From contig DAOUBA010000171.1 of NCBI GenBank assembly GCA_034432855.1, positions 1-12,413 of the forward strand: a stretch of DNA of 12,413 nt, read 5' to 3'. Shown here in pieces: positions 6,309 to 12,413 of this stretch. The DNA comes from DAOUBA01 sp034432855 (GTDB lineage Bacteria; Chloroflexota; Anaerolineae; B4-G1). A program made the translations under genes and the position numbers. Numbering within the stretch: the first letter of the stretch is position 1; each line of letters starts with the position of its first letter. Under the pieces are notes generated by a model. That model was not told where the DNA came from. It saw nothing but the letters and a program-made list of their open reading frames with translations, and made no database searches.

Positions 6309-6555
6309 GCAAGTGTCTTTATGAATATCCCCCTGTTTGCAGCAGTCTTCCTCATCCATGCTTGTTCGTCATCATGCCACCAACAGGCGGAAAGGATTTC
6401 TTAGCCTGGCATTGCTTCTGGGCGTCGAGTGAACGCAGCGTCGGGCAATTATCGAGGGAAGGAGGTGGTGTGTTGTAGAGGGCGTTGAGGTTGCATTCGC
6501 GTTTTTCGGGTTTCAGTATAGTATATTAACATTAATTAGAAGGAGGAAACAAGAA
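6309..6555 (+). other. Non-coding leader region upstream of the sugar operon
   Basis: No convincing gene is seen in this stretch. An open frame covering 6239-6478 has no binding site and no recognisable family. A near-perfect anti-16S sequence, AAGGAGGTG, at 6459-6467 is followed only by GTG TTG TAG at 6470-6478. CCCCCTGTT near 6326 and AACAGGCGG near 6384 could pair (8 of 9) over a long loop. A second possible -10 box (TATAGT at 6517-6522 or TATATT at 6522-6527) lies close to the gene, with TTGCAT at 6491-6496 as a badly spaced -35. ATTAACATTAAT at 6526-6537 is a small dyad. Confidence 0.4.
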
Positions 6556-7977
6556 ATGACAGGCAAGACATTGAATCGTCGGGATTTCCTGCGTGCAGGC
6601 GCTCTGACTGTGGCAGGAGCGGCACTGGCCGGGTGTGCAACTCCCACACCACAGGTGGTGAGGGAGACGGTGCAGGTGCCGGTCGAAAAGACGGTGCAGG
6701 TTGTGGCGACCGTCCCGCCTGAGGGTCCAACCACCATCCGCTGGTTCATCGGCCTGGGCACGGGCACGAACCCGGAGCAGGTACCGGTGCAGGACAAGTG
6801 GGTGGAGCAATTTAACGCGCAGCAGGACGAGATCGAGTTGGTGCACGAGGTTGTCCCCAACGATGTCGCCTACGACACGCTCAAGACCCAGATCGCTTCC
6901 GGCAATCCACCGGACGTCGTCGGGCCGACGGGCCGCCGTGGCGCGAACGAGTTCCGCGGCTCCTGGCTGGACATGGACGATTACCTGGGAATCTATGACC
7001 TGAGCATCCTCAGCGAGGGCGCCATCGCAGGATGGCGGGATCCTGACCAGGGCCTGATCGGTATGCCGTTCGGTGTCTTCCCCTCGGCGCTCTACGTCAA
7101 CTATGACCTGTTCGATGAGGCCGGCCTTCCCTATCCGCCCCAGAATTACGGCGACAAGTACGACGGTGAGGACTGGACCGTCGAGAAGATGAGCGAGATC
7201 GCCAAGGTGCTGACGGTGGACGCCAACGGGAACGATGCCACCAGCCCGAAGTTCGATCCCGAGAACATCGTCCAGTTCGGTTACCATCACCAGTGGACCG
7301 ACGCGCGTGGTTGGGCCACCTTCTTTGGCTTCGGCAACTTTGTGGCCGCGGACGGCAAGACGGCGCAGTGCCCCGATCACTGGCGCCAGGCGTTCAAGTG
7401 GTACTATGACGCGATGTGGAAGACGTACTTTGCGCCCAACGGCCCGTATGCAAGTAGCGAGTTGCTGGCCAGCGGCAACCCCTTCAACTCGGGGAAGGTG
7501 GCGATGGCGCACTGCCATCTGTGGTACACCTGCTGCGTCGGTGCCGTGCCGAATTGGGACTATGGCATCATCCCCTCCTATAAGGGGAAGGTGACGGCCA
7601 AACTGCATGCCGACGTCATCAGCGCCATGAACACCACCAAGAATCCAGAGCAGGCCACACGGGTGGTCTATGAGATCGTCACCGCTCCTCAGCTGATCGG
7701 TGTATGGGGTGCCTTCCCATCGGTCATTGGCCTGCAGGCCGGCTTCTTCATCGAGAAGAACAAGCAGTTCCCGCAGGGCGTGAACTGGGACACCATCATG
7801 GCCGGGTTGGACTATGTGGACGTCCCCAACCACGAGGACTATATGCCCAACTTCTCGCAGGCGGATGACCGCGTCAAGGCCTTCACTTCCGCGATGAACG
7901 ACACGGCCGATCTCGACGTGGATGCCGAGATTGACAAACTGGTCTCCGACCTGCAGGCGATCTTTGACGCTGCATAG
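6556..7977 (+). CDS. Carbohydrate ABC transporter solute-binding lipoprotein (family 1)
   Basis: A 473-residue extracytoplasmic binding protein, the receptor of a sugar ABC importer. The N terminus combines a Tat-type twin-arginine motif (NRRDFLR, residues 7-13), a short hydrophobic stretch, and a lipobox LAGC with Cys27 as the lipidation site. It should be exported folded and anchored to the outer face of the membrane. A Val/Thr/Glu-rich linker (QVVRETVQVPVEKTVQVV) follows, common in Chloroflexota lipoproteins. The mature part has the family 1 pattern, including TIRWFIG near the start, VDKWVEQFNAQ-type and DVVGPTG segments, and many aromatic residues that could stack on sugars. Start: AGGAGG at 6541-6546 is 9 nt upstream of the ATG. 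It is the first gene of the operon, followed by two permeases. The substrate cannot be read from the sequence; the two glycosidases downstream point to a beta-linked or plant-derived oligosaccharide. Confidence 0.93.
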   Translation: MTGKTLNRRDFLRAGALTVAGAALAGCATPTPQVVRETVQVPVEKTVQVVATVPPEGPTTIRWFIGLGTGTNPEQVPVQDKWVEQFNAQQDEIELVHEVVPNDVAYDTLKTQIASGNPPDVVGPTGRRGANEFRGSWLDMDDYLGIYDLSILSEGAIAGWRDPDQGLIGMPFGVFPSALYVNYDLFDEAGLPYPPQNYGDKYDGEDWTVEKMSEIAKVLTVDANGNDATSPKFDPENIVQFGYHHQWTDARGWATFFGFGNFVAADGKTAQCPDHWRQAFKWYYDAMWKTYFAPNGPYASSELLASGNPFNSGKVAMAHCHLWYTCCVGAVPNWDYGIIPSYKGKVTAKLHADVISAMNTTKNPEQATRVVYEIVTAPQLIGVWGAFPSVIGLQAGFFIEKNKQFPQGVNWDTIMAGLDYVDVPNHEDYMPNFSQADDRVKAFTSAMNDTADLDVDAEIDKLVSDLQAIFDAA

Positions 7978-7984
7978 TCGTAGT

Positions 7985-7999
7985 CTGTCTCTCAGACAG
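7985..7999 (+). other. Small hairpin after the binding-protein gene
   Basis: CTGTCT and AGACAG pair perfectly over 6 bp across a CTC loop, 7 nt after the stop codon. No T-tract follows. It may protect the 3' end of the binding-protein message together with the larger hairpin downstream. Confidence 0.45.
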
Positions 8000-8028
8000 C
8001 GCGTTTGCAGTAAAGTTGTCGGATCATG

Positions 8029-8062
8029 CATGGGGCCAGTTCGGAGGCGGACTGGCCCCATG
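8029..8062 (+). promoter_or_regulatory. Strong intercistronic stem-loop between binding protein and permease
   Basis: CATGGGGCCAGT at 8029-8040 and ACTGGCCCCATG at 8051-8062 form a perfect 12-bp stem, extended inward by a T-G and a C-G pair to close a 6-nt GGAGGC loop. No T-run follows, so it is not a standard intrinsic terminator. Stem-loops at this place in sugar ABC operons (for example malE-malF) stabilise the upstream message and lower permease expression relative to the binding protein; the same role is inferred here. Confidence 0.7.
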
Positions 8063-8086
8063 TAATCTTGAGAGGTGGATGTCCAG

Positions 8087-9049
8087 ATGAGCATGTTTGC
8101 GGAAATGTCATCGGCGTGGAGAGCCCGGAGAGCTGCTCGTGAGAGGCTGGGGAAACTGGCCCAACGCGAGGCCGGCTGGGGCTTGCTCTTTCTCTCTCCG
8201 TGGCTCTTTGGTTTCCTGGTGTTCTACCTGTTGCCGATGGGCGCGTCGTTAGTTTTTTCCTTCACCAATTTCGACATCACGCGGCCGGGAGGCCCGCGTT
8301 TTATCGGCCTGGCCAACTATGTCCAACTCTTCCGTGATCCTCAGGTGCGCAAATCCCTGGTGGTCACCCTGCGGTTTATGTTCGTGGCAGCGCCGGTGGG
8401 GCTCGTGTGGCCGTTGTTCCTGGCCGTGTTGCTGAACGCCCGATCGTTGTGGGCCAAGCAATTCTTTCGCACGCTCTATTACCTGCCCTACATTGTACCG
8501 GTGGTCTCGGTAGCCTATATCTGGCAAGGCTTTTTGAACACCGAGACGGGGTGGATGAACCGGACGCTGGAAGCGCTGGGGATTTCGAACCCGCCGGATT
8601 GGCTGAACTCGGTGCGCTGGATCTACGTCGCCCTGATCCTCGTCGGTCTCTGGGGGGTCGGCGATTCGTTGCTGCGTCTACTCGGCGGCATGCAGACCGT
8701 GCCTGCCGAATATTACGAGGCGGCGCGGGTAGATGGCGCCAATGCATGGTACACGTTCTGGCACATTACGCTCCCCATGATCTCACCGATGCTCTTTTAT
8801 AATCTGATCCTCCTGGTCGTCGGTCTCTTCCAGTACTTTGCTCTGGCGTGGATCCTGGGGGGGCCGACCAGCAATCCCAATGAGGCTACCCTCTTCTACA
8901 ATGTGTACCTGTACAAACAGGCCTTTGTGTATTCGAACATGGGGTACGCTGCAACGCTGGCCTGGGTTCTGCTGTTCTTGGCGTTGGGTGTAACCCTGGT
9001 GCTGTTTGGGACGGCCAAATACTGGGTTTACTACGCTGCGGAGAAATGA
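8087..9049 (+). CDS. Sugar ABC transporter permease (MalF/UgpA type)
   Basis: A 320-residue inner-membrane permease, one half of the channel of the sugar importer. After a basic cytoplasmic N-tail (ARRAARERL), the first membrane span is GLLFLSPWLFGFLVFYLLP, followed by the typical FTNFDITRPGGPRFIGLANYV outer segment and about five more spans. The EAA loop that docks the ATPase is clear: EAARVDGANAWYTFWHITLP from residue 211, with the invariant Gly. Of the possible starts, ATG 8087 is preferred because GGTGG at 8074-8078 sits 8 nt upstream; a GTG at 8075 lies within that binding site and an ATG at 8093 is also in frame. The stop codon is 2 nt from the next gene's preferred start (or overlaps it as ATGA), so the permeases are translationally coupled. 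Confidence 0.95.
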   Translation: MSMFAEMSSAWRARRAARERLGKLAQREAGWGLLFLSPWLFGFLVFYLLPMGASLVFSFTNFDITRPGGPRFIGLANYVQLFRDPQVRKSLVVTLRFMFVAAPVGLVWPLFLAVLLNARSLWAKQFFRTLYYLPYIVPVVSVAYIWQGFLNTETGWMNRTLEALGISNPPDWLNSVRWIYVALILVGLWGVGDSLLRLLGGMQTVPAEYYEAARVDGANAWYTFWHITLPMISPMLFYNLILLVVGLFQYFALAWILGGPTSNPNEATLFYNVYLYKQAFVYSNMGYAATLAWVLLFLALGVTLVLFGTAKYWVYYAAEK

Positions 9050-9051
9050 TC

Positions 9052-10152
9052 ATGGTTACTCGACAGATGCGCCGCCTGTTGACTTTTTCCAGCATAACTC
9101 TGTTTGCCTTGATCCTGTTGGTGGCATACTTGAGTCCTTTCTCGTACATGTCCGTCACGGCGTTCAAGGACATTGCGCAGATCACCGATCCCAAGCAACC
9201 GCTGTTGCCGTTGAGCCCTGCGATCTACTCCTATCCGGGGGACCAGGTCACCTATTCCTATGCTTTCCAGGATCGCCAGGAGGAGGTCACGCTCAACCCG
9301 GGGGACACGTTCGAGGTCTATCGGGTGCCGGGCGAGGACGGCGCTATGCATGAATGGGCGCTTGTCGTCAAGCGTCGTGGCACGAGTTTTTTCCTCGACC
9401 CGCACAATGTCCAGAGGGGCCTGATCGCATGGCAGGGTGAGTGGCGAACGTTGAAGCCCGCGTATCAACTGAATCCACACTGGGAAAATTTCCGGCAGGC
9501 TTGGAATGAACTCAAATTCCCCCGTGTAATACGTAACACGTTGATCATTGCGATGGGAGGGGATATCGGCACTCTGATTTCCTGTATCCTGGTGGCCTAT
9601 GGATTCGCGCGCTTCCGGATCCCGGGCAAGAACATTCTCTTTATCGTTCTGATCAGCACGATCCTGTTGCCCGGTCAGGTCACGCTGATCCCGACCTACA
9701 CCTTTTTTGCGCGCATCGGCTGGGTGGGGACATTCTTGCCGCTGATCGTACCGCACTTTTTCGCCAACGCCTACAACGTGTTCCTGTTACGCCAATTCTT
9801 CATGACCATCCCTCCCGAAATGGACGAGGCAGCCATGATGGACGGCGCCGGTCCTTTCCGCACGCTGATCTCCGTGATTCTGCCTCAGGCCGTACCGGCA
9901 GTCGTGACCGTCGCGCTGTTCCACTTTTTGTGGGCGTGGAACGATTATTTCGGTCCGCTGATCTATTTGAGCACCCGGCGGGACCTGCAACCGATGTCGG
10001 TTGCCATCCAGTTGTACAATCAGCAGTACACCTTCCAGACGTTCATGATTCAGGCGACTGCCCTCATGGGGCTGGCGCTGCCGGTGCTCATCTTCTTCCT
10101 GGCGCAGCGTGCCTTGATGCGTGGCGTGGTGATCACCGGCGTCGAGAAGTAA
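9052..10152 (+). CDS. Sugar ABC transporter permease (MalG/UgpE type) with enlarged external loop
   Basis: A 366-residue partner permease. MalG-type proteins are usually about 275-300 residues; the excess lies between span 1 (about 12-32) and the conserved HWENFRQAWNELKFPRVIRNT segment at 143. Residues about 55-140 form an extra, strand-rich polar domain that should face outside the membrane. The rest is normal: five further spans and the EAA loop DEAAMMDGAGPFRTLISVILP (E259, conserved Gly). ATG 9052 is preferred because GGAG at 9040-9043 is 8 nt away; ATG 9046, which overlaps the previous stop, has only 2 nt spacing. The stop codon at 10150-10152 lies 4 nt before the 5' arm of the hairpin that covers the next gene's binding site, which suggests coupled translation. 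Confidence 0.95.
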   Translation: MVTRQMRRLLTFSSITLFALILLVAYLSPFSYMSVTAFKDIAQITDPKQPLLPLSPAIYSYPGDQVTYSYAFQDRQEEVTLNPGDTFEVYRVPGEDGAMHEWALVVKRRGTSFFLDPHNVQRGLIAWQGEWRTLKPAYQLNPHWENFRQAWNELKFPRVIRNTLIIAMGGDIGTLISCILVAYGFARFRIPGKNILFIVLISTILLPGQVTLIPTYTFFARIGWVGTFLPLIVPHFFANAYNVFLLRQFFMTIPPEMDEAAMMDGAGPFRTLISVILPQAVPAVVTVALFHFLWAWNDYFGPLIYLSTRRDLQPMSVAIQLYNQQYTFQTFMIQATALMGLALPVLIFFLAQRALMRGVVITGVEK

Positions 10153-10156
10153 CCCG

Positions 10157-10249
10157 CGGTTCAGCCTCCTGCGGACTTATAAGATGGAGCACAATCGGGC
10201 CTCAAAAGTGGTCTTACGTTGGGGAAACGGCCTGCAGGAGGCTGGACTG
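10157..10249 (+). promoter_or_regulatory. 18-bp hairpin sequestering a Shine-Dalgarno and putative CTG start
   Basis: Bases 10157-10174 pair without interruption with 10232-10249 (18 pairs, three of them G-T), including a perfect 11-bp core, CAGCCTCCTGC/GCAGGAGGCTG. The loop is 57 nt. The 3' arm contains AGGAGG (10236-10241) and the CTG codon (10247-10249) where the glycosidase signal peptide appears to begin. No T-tract follows, so it is not an intrinsic terminator. The 5' arm begins 4 nt after the permease stop codon, so a ribosome finishing that gene would cover part of it. A translational gate opened by coupling, or by a ligand binding the loop, is inferred. Confidence 0.6.
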
Positions 10250-11569
10250 AAACGGGCCGGTGTCCTTCTTTCCCTGCTCCTTATCTGTACGGCTTGCGCC
10301 CGCCCGAATCCGCTCCTTTTTACCCCGACCCCATCGCCTACCCCCGTTCCGGGGGTCTTGTACGTGGATAGCACACGGCGCCTGGGCCGTATTAGCCCCC
10401 TGGTCTACGGCACCAACTACGGGCCATGGATGGTCGTCCCCTACGATCTGCTCCCCCAGGCCGAGGCGGCCGGCATCACTTATCTCCGTTTCCCCGGCGG
10501 CAATTGGGGCGATCGGAACGACCTGCGCAAGTCCCAGATTGACCAATTCATCACGCTGGCCCGCCGCATGGGCGCCGAACCGAACATCTGCGTCCGCCTG
10601 CGCGGCGGCACGCCGGAGAAGGCGGCGGAATTGGTGCGCTACACGAACGTGGAGCACGGCTATGGCGTCCGCTACTGGAGTATCGGCAATGAGCCGAGTC
10701 TTTACTCCGACTATGACACGGAACGTTACAACGCTGAATGGCGCGCGGTCGCTGAGGCGATGCAGGCGGTTGACCCTGACATTCTGCTGATCGGCCCCGA
10801 CATCCATCAATATACCGGAAATCCGGCCACCGATCCGAAGGACGCTGCCGGGCGTGACTGGCTGCGCGAATTCCTGTTGGCGAACGGGGATATGGTGGAT
10901 ATCGTCGCCGTTCACCGTTACCCATTCCCCGCCGGCATGACCAGCCCGCCCGCGACGATCGACGACCTGCGTGCCAACAGCCGCGAATGGGATACGATTA
11001 TCCCTAACCTGCGAGCATTGGTGCGCGAGACGACCGGGCGCGATCTGCCGGTGGCCGTCACCGAGGTCAACTCTCACTGGAGCGGTGCTACGGGCGGGGA
11101 GGCTACGCCGGATTCGTTCTACAATGCCATCTGGTGGGGAGATGTATTGGGACGTCTTATTCGGCAACGAGTAGAGATCGTCGCCCACTTTGCTTTGCAG
11201 ACCCAAATCGGTAGCGGTGGGTGGGGGCTTTTCGGACGTAGCGACATACGCCCGACTTATTATGTATACCCGATGTATAAACATTTCGGCGAAGAGTTGG
11301 TGTACGCCTCATCGGACGACGCCGATGTTTCCATCTACGCCGCGCTGCGCGACGACGGCAAGTTGACGATAATGCTGGTCAACCTCGCTCCGGAGGAGCG
11401 CACCAAGCCGCTGCACTTGGAGGGGGTTGGGCAACCTGTTCGGGCCGAGGTTTGGCTTTTCGATGCCCGGCATGCTGCCGAAAAGGTTGCAGAGCGATCG
11501 TTTTCGAGCGGCGAGGAAGTGACCTTGCCTGCTGCATCGCTTTCACTGTATGTGCTTTCTCTGCCTTAA
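10184..11569 (+). CDS. Predicted lipoprotein glycoside hydrolase, clan GH-A-like (GH51/GH39/GH44-like)
   Basis: The frame is 461 residues from the ATG at 10184, which has no binding site. A CTG at 10247 sits 5 nt after AGGAGG and would give (M)KRAGVLLSLLLICTAC, a compact signal peptide with a lipobox-like TAC (Cys38 in ATG numbering); I consider this the likelier true start but keep the canonical one in the coordinates. A Thr/Pro linker (FTPTPSPTPVPG) follows, then a TIM-barrel pattern: LRFPGGNWGDRNDL, YWSIGNEPSLY with candidate acid/base E170, and VAVTEVNSHWSG with candidate nucleophile E294, about 124 residues apart. The last ~90 residues look like a beta domain (LTIMLVNLAPEER, AEVWLFDA). 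These features fit retaining clan GH-A glycosidases acting on plant polysaccharides, for example arabinofuranosidases, but I cannot fix the family. Its place after the importer genes suggests it releases the imported sugar at the cell surface. Confidence 0.85.
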   Translation: MEHNRASKVVLRWGNGLQEAGLKRAGVLLSLLLICTACARPNPLLFTPTPSPTPVPGVLYVDSTRRLGRISPLVYGTNYGPWMVVPYDLLPQAEAAGITYLRFPGGNWGDRNDLRKSQIDQFITLARRMGAEPNICVRLRGGTPEKAAELVRYTNVEHGYGVRYWSIGNEPSLYSDYDTERYNAEWRAVAEAMQAVDPDILLIGPDIHQYTGNPATDPKDAAGRDWLREFLLANGDMVDIVAVHRYPFPAGMTSPPATIDDLRANSREWDTIIPNLRALVRETTGRDLPVAVTEVNSHWSGATGGEATPDSFYNAIWWGDVLGRLIRQRVEIVAHFALQTQIGSGGWGLFGRSDIRPTYYVYPMYKHFGEELVYASSDDADVSIYAALRDDGKLTIMLVNLAPEERTKPLHLEGVGQPVRAEVWLFDARHAAEKVAERSFSSGEEVTLPAASLSLYVLSLP

Positions 11570-11590
11570 CTCCAACCCCCGTATGGCGAT

Positions 11591-12413
11591 GTGGAGGGAT
11601 CAATTAAAGTCGCAGTAGTCGGCGCCGGTTCTTCCTATACCCCCGAGTTGGTCCACGGCTTTCTGGAGCGCGTTCACTCCTTCCCCCTCCGCGAGTTGTG
11701 GTTGATGGACATTCTACCGGAGCGGCTCGAGATCGTGGGCGGGTTCGCCCGGCGTATGGTGCGTGCTCGCGGTGATCCTTTCCAGGTCTTCCTCACCCCT
11801 GACCGCCGTCTGGCCGTGAGCGGCGCCGATTATGTGATCGCTCAACTGCGGGTGGGGGGAATGCGGGCGCGCCGCGAGGACGAGTACCTGGGACGACGGC
11901 ATGGTCTGATCGGTCAGGAGACGACGGGTGTGGGTGGCATGGCCAAGGCACTGCGCACCATCCCGGTCATCCTGGACGTCGCCCGCGACATGCAGGCACT
12001 GGCCCCTGGTGCACTGCTGGTGAACTTTACCAATCCCGCCGGCCTGATCACCGAGGCGGTCACCCGCTATGCCCCCGACGTGCCGGTAGTGGGGGTGTGC
12101 AACGCGCCGATCACGTTCAAGATGAGCGTCTTGCGTCACCTGGAAGAACGCCATGGCCTCAAGATCGCCCCGGAGCAGGCCGAACTCCAGACGCTGGGGT
12201 TGAATCATCTTTCCTGGCACCGCGGCTTCACCGTTGATGGCGAAGAACTATGGCCGCGGATTCTCGAGGGCTATGTGGAATCGCTCCACGCCAGCCCTGA
12301 GCCGGAATGGGAGCCGGAACTGATCGCGATGCTGCGGATGATTCCCAACTACTATCTTCAGTACTATTACCATACCGAGCACAAGATCGTGGCGCAGCAA
12401 AAGTGGCCGCCCT
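11591..12413 (+). CDS. GH4 family glycosidase, 6-phospho-beta-glucosidase-like (3' end beyond window)
   Basis: About 274 residues are visible and the frame is open at the window end. The N terminus KVAVVGAGSSYTPELVHGF is the NAD-binding signature of the GH4 6-phospho-beta-glucosidase branch (LicH/CelF/BglT). It is followed by RVGGMRARREDE, GLIGQETTGVGG, KALRTIPVI and NFTNPAGLITEAV. The metal ligands expected in GH4 are present: Cys170 in GVCNAP and His206 in GLNHLSW. GH4 enzymes use NAD+ and a divalent metal in an oxidation-elimination mechanism, in the cytoplasm; no signal peptide is seen. Start: GTG 11591 is the only canonical option but has no binding site; GGAGGG at 11593-11598 instead points to the ATT at 11603, which would give (M)KVAVVGAG, exactly the family start. 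The gene follows the glycosidase by 21 bp and closes the visible operon. Without a PTS gene nearby, its real substrate may not be phosphorylated. Confidence 0.92.
   Translation, partial: MEGSIKVAVVGAGSSYTPELVHGFLERVHSFPLRELWLMDILPERLEIVGGFARRMVRARGDPFQVFLTPDRRLAVSGADYVIAQLRVGGMRARREDEYLGRRHGLIGQETTGVGGMAKALRTIPVILDVARDMQALAPGALLVNFTNPAGLITEAVTRYAPDVPVVGVCNAPITFKMSVLRHLEERHGLKIAPEQAELQTLGLNHLSWHRGFTVDGEELWPRILEGYVESLHASPEPEWEPELIAMLRMIPNYYLQYYYHTEHKIVAQQKWPP

Noticed and set aside
6239..6478. A 79-codon plus-strand frame in the divergent intergenic region
   Set aside because: No ribosome binding site at its start, it begins ahead of the predicted transcription start at about 6299, and the translation (Cys/Pro-rich, no pattern) is unlike a real protein.
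8029..8062. The intercistronic stem as an intrinsic terminator
   Set aside because: No T-tract follows the stem, and the permease genes downstream have no promoter of their own that I can see.
6532..8094. A 520-codon open frame on the minus strand opposite the binding-protein gene
   Set aside because: It lies antisense to a clearly recognised lipoprotein gene, its translation is low-complexity Val/His/Arg-rich and matches no family, and it is the usual shadow of third-position GC bias.
10157..10249. The 18-bp inverted repeat as a miniature transposable element (MITE)
   Set aside because: No target-site duplication is seen at the flanks, and the 3' arm contains the functional binding site and start of the gene. 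An insertion origin cannot be fully excluded without relatives.
10214..11284. A 356-codon minus-strand frame opposite the glycosidase gene
   Set aside because: Antisense to a gene with signal peptide and catalytic motifs; no binding site and no recognisable protein features.

Overview
The window looks like chromosomal DNA from a GC-rich bacterium, most likely a member of the Chloroflexota (Anaerolineae/Caldilinea-like). The clues are indirect: Tat-type lipoprotein binding proteins with Val/Thr/Glu-rich linkers, a Thr/Pro-rich lipoprotein glycosidase, and a regulator that joins a sigma-like helix-turn-helix to a receiver domain. There is no rRNA or tRNA here to confirm the assignment. No CRISPR array, insertion sequence or tRNA gene was seen.

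Layout. (1) 1-1090: a two-gene DUF4160-DUF2442 module, a GC-rich palindrome, then rpsI (ribosomal protein S9) with a clear intrinsic terminator. (2) 1165-2607: a MazG-type nucleotide pyrophosphohydrolase fused to a tetrapyrrole-methylase domain. (3) 2689-6139: a convergent signalling pair, made of a membrane hybrid histidine kinase with two C-terminal receiver domains (+) and a regulator with sigma-like HTH, degenerate ATPase domain and receiver (-). The two reading frames overlap tail to tail by 65 bp. (4) 6140-6555: a divergent intergenic region with candidate promoters in both directions and several perfect dyads. (5) 6556-12413 and beyond: a carbohydrate uptake and breakdown operon, made of a lipoprotein solute-binding protein, two MalF/MalG-type permeases, a secreted or lipoprotein clan GH-A-like glycosidase, and a GH4 6-phospho-beta-glucosidase-like enzyme cut by the window end. 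No ABC ATPase is present in the window.

Working model (inference). The outer-face glycosidase trims a plant-type polysaccharide or oligosaccharide, the binding protein and permeases import the product using an ATPase encoded elsewhere, and the GH4 enzyme splits it inside the cell. The divergently transcribed HTH-receiver regulator, perhaps with the kinase, is the obvious candidate controller.

The most notable signal is an uninterrupted 18-bp inverted repeat at 10157-10174/10232-10249. It begins 4 nt after the second permease's stop codon, and its 3' arm contains a strong Shine-Dalgarno sequence and a CTG codon exactly where the glycosidase's signal peptide should start. It looks like a translational gate. 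The next gene also has a non-ATG codon (ATT) where its family normally begins.
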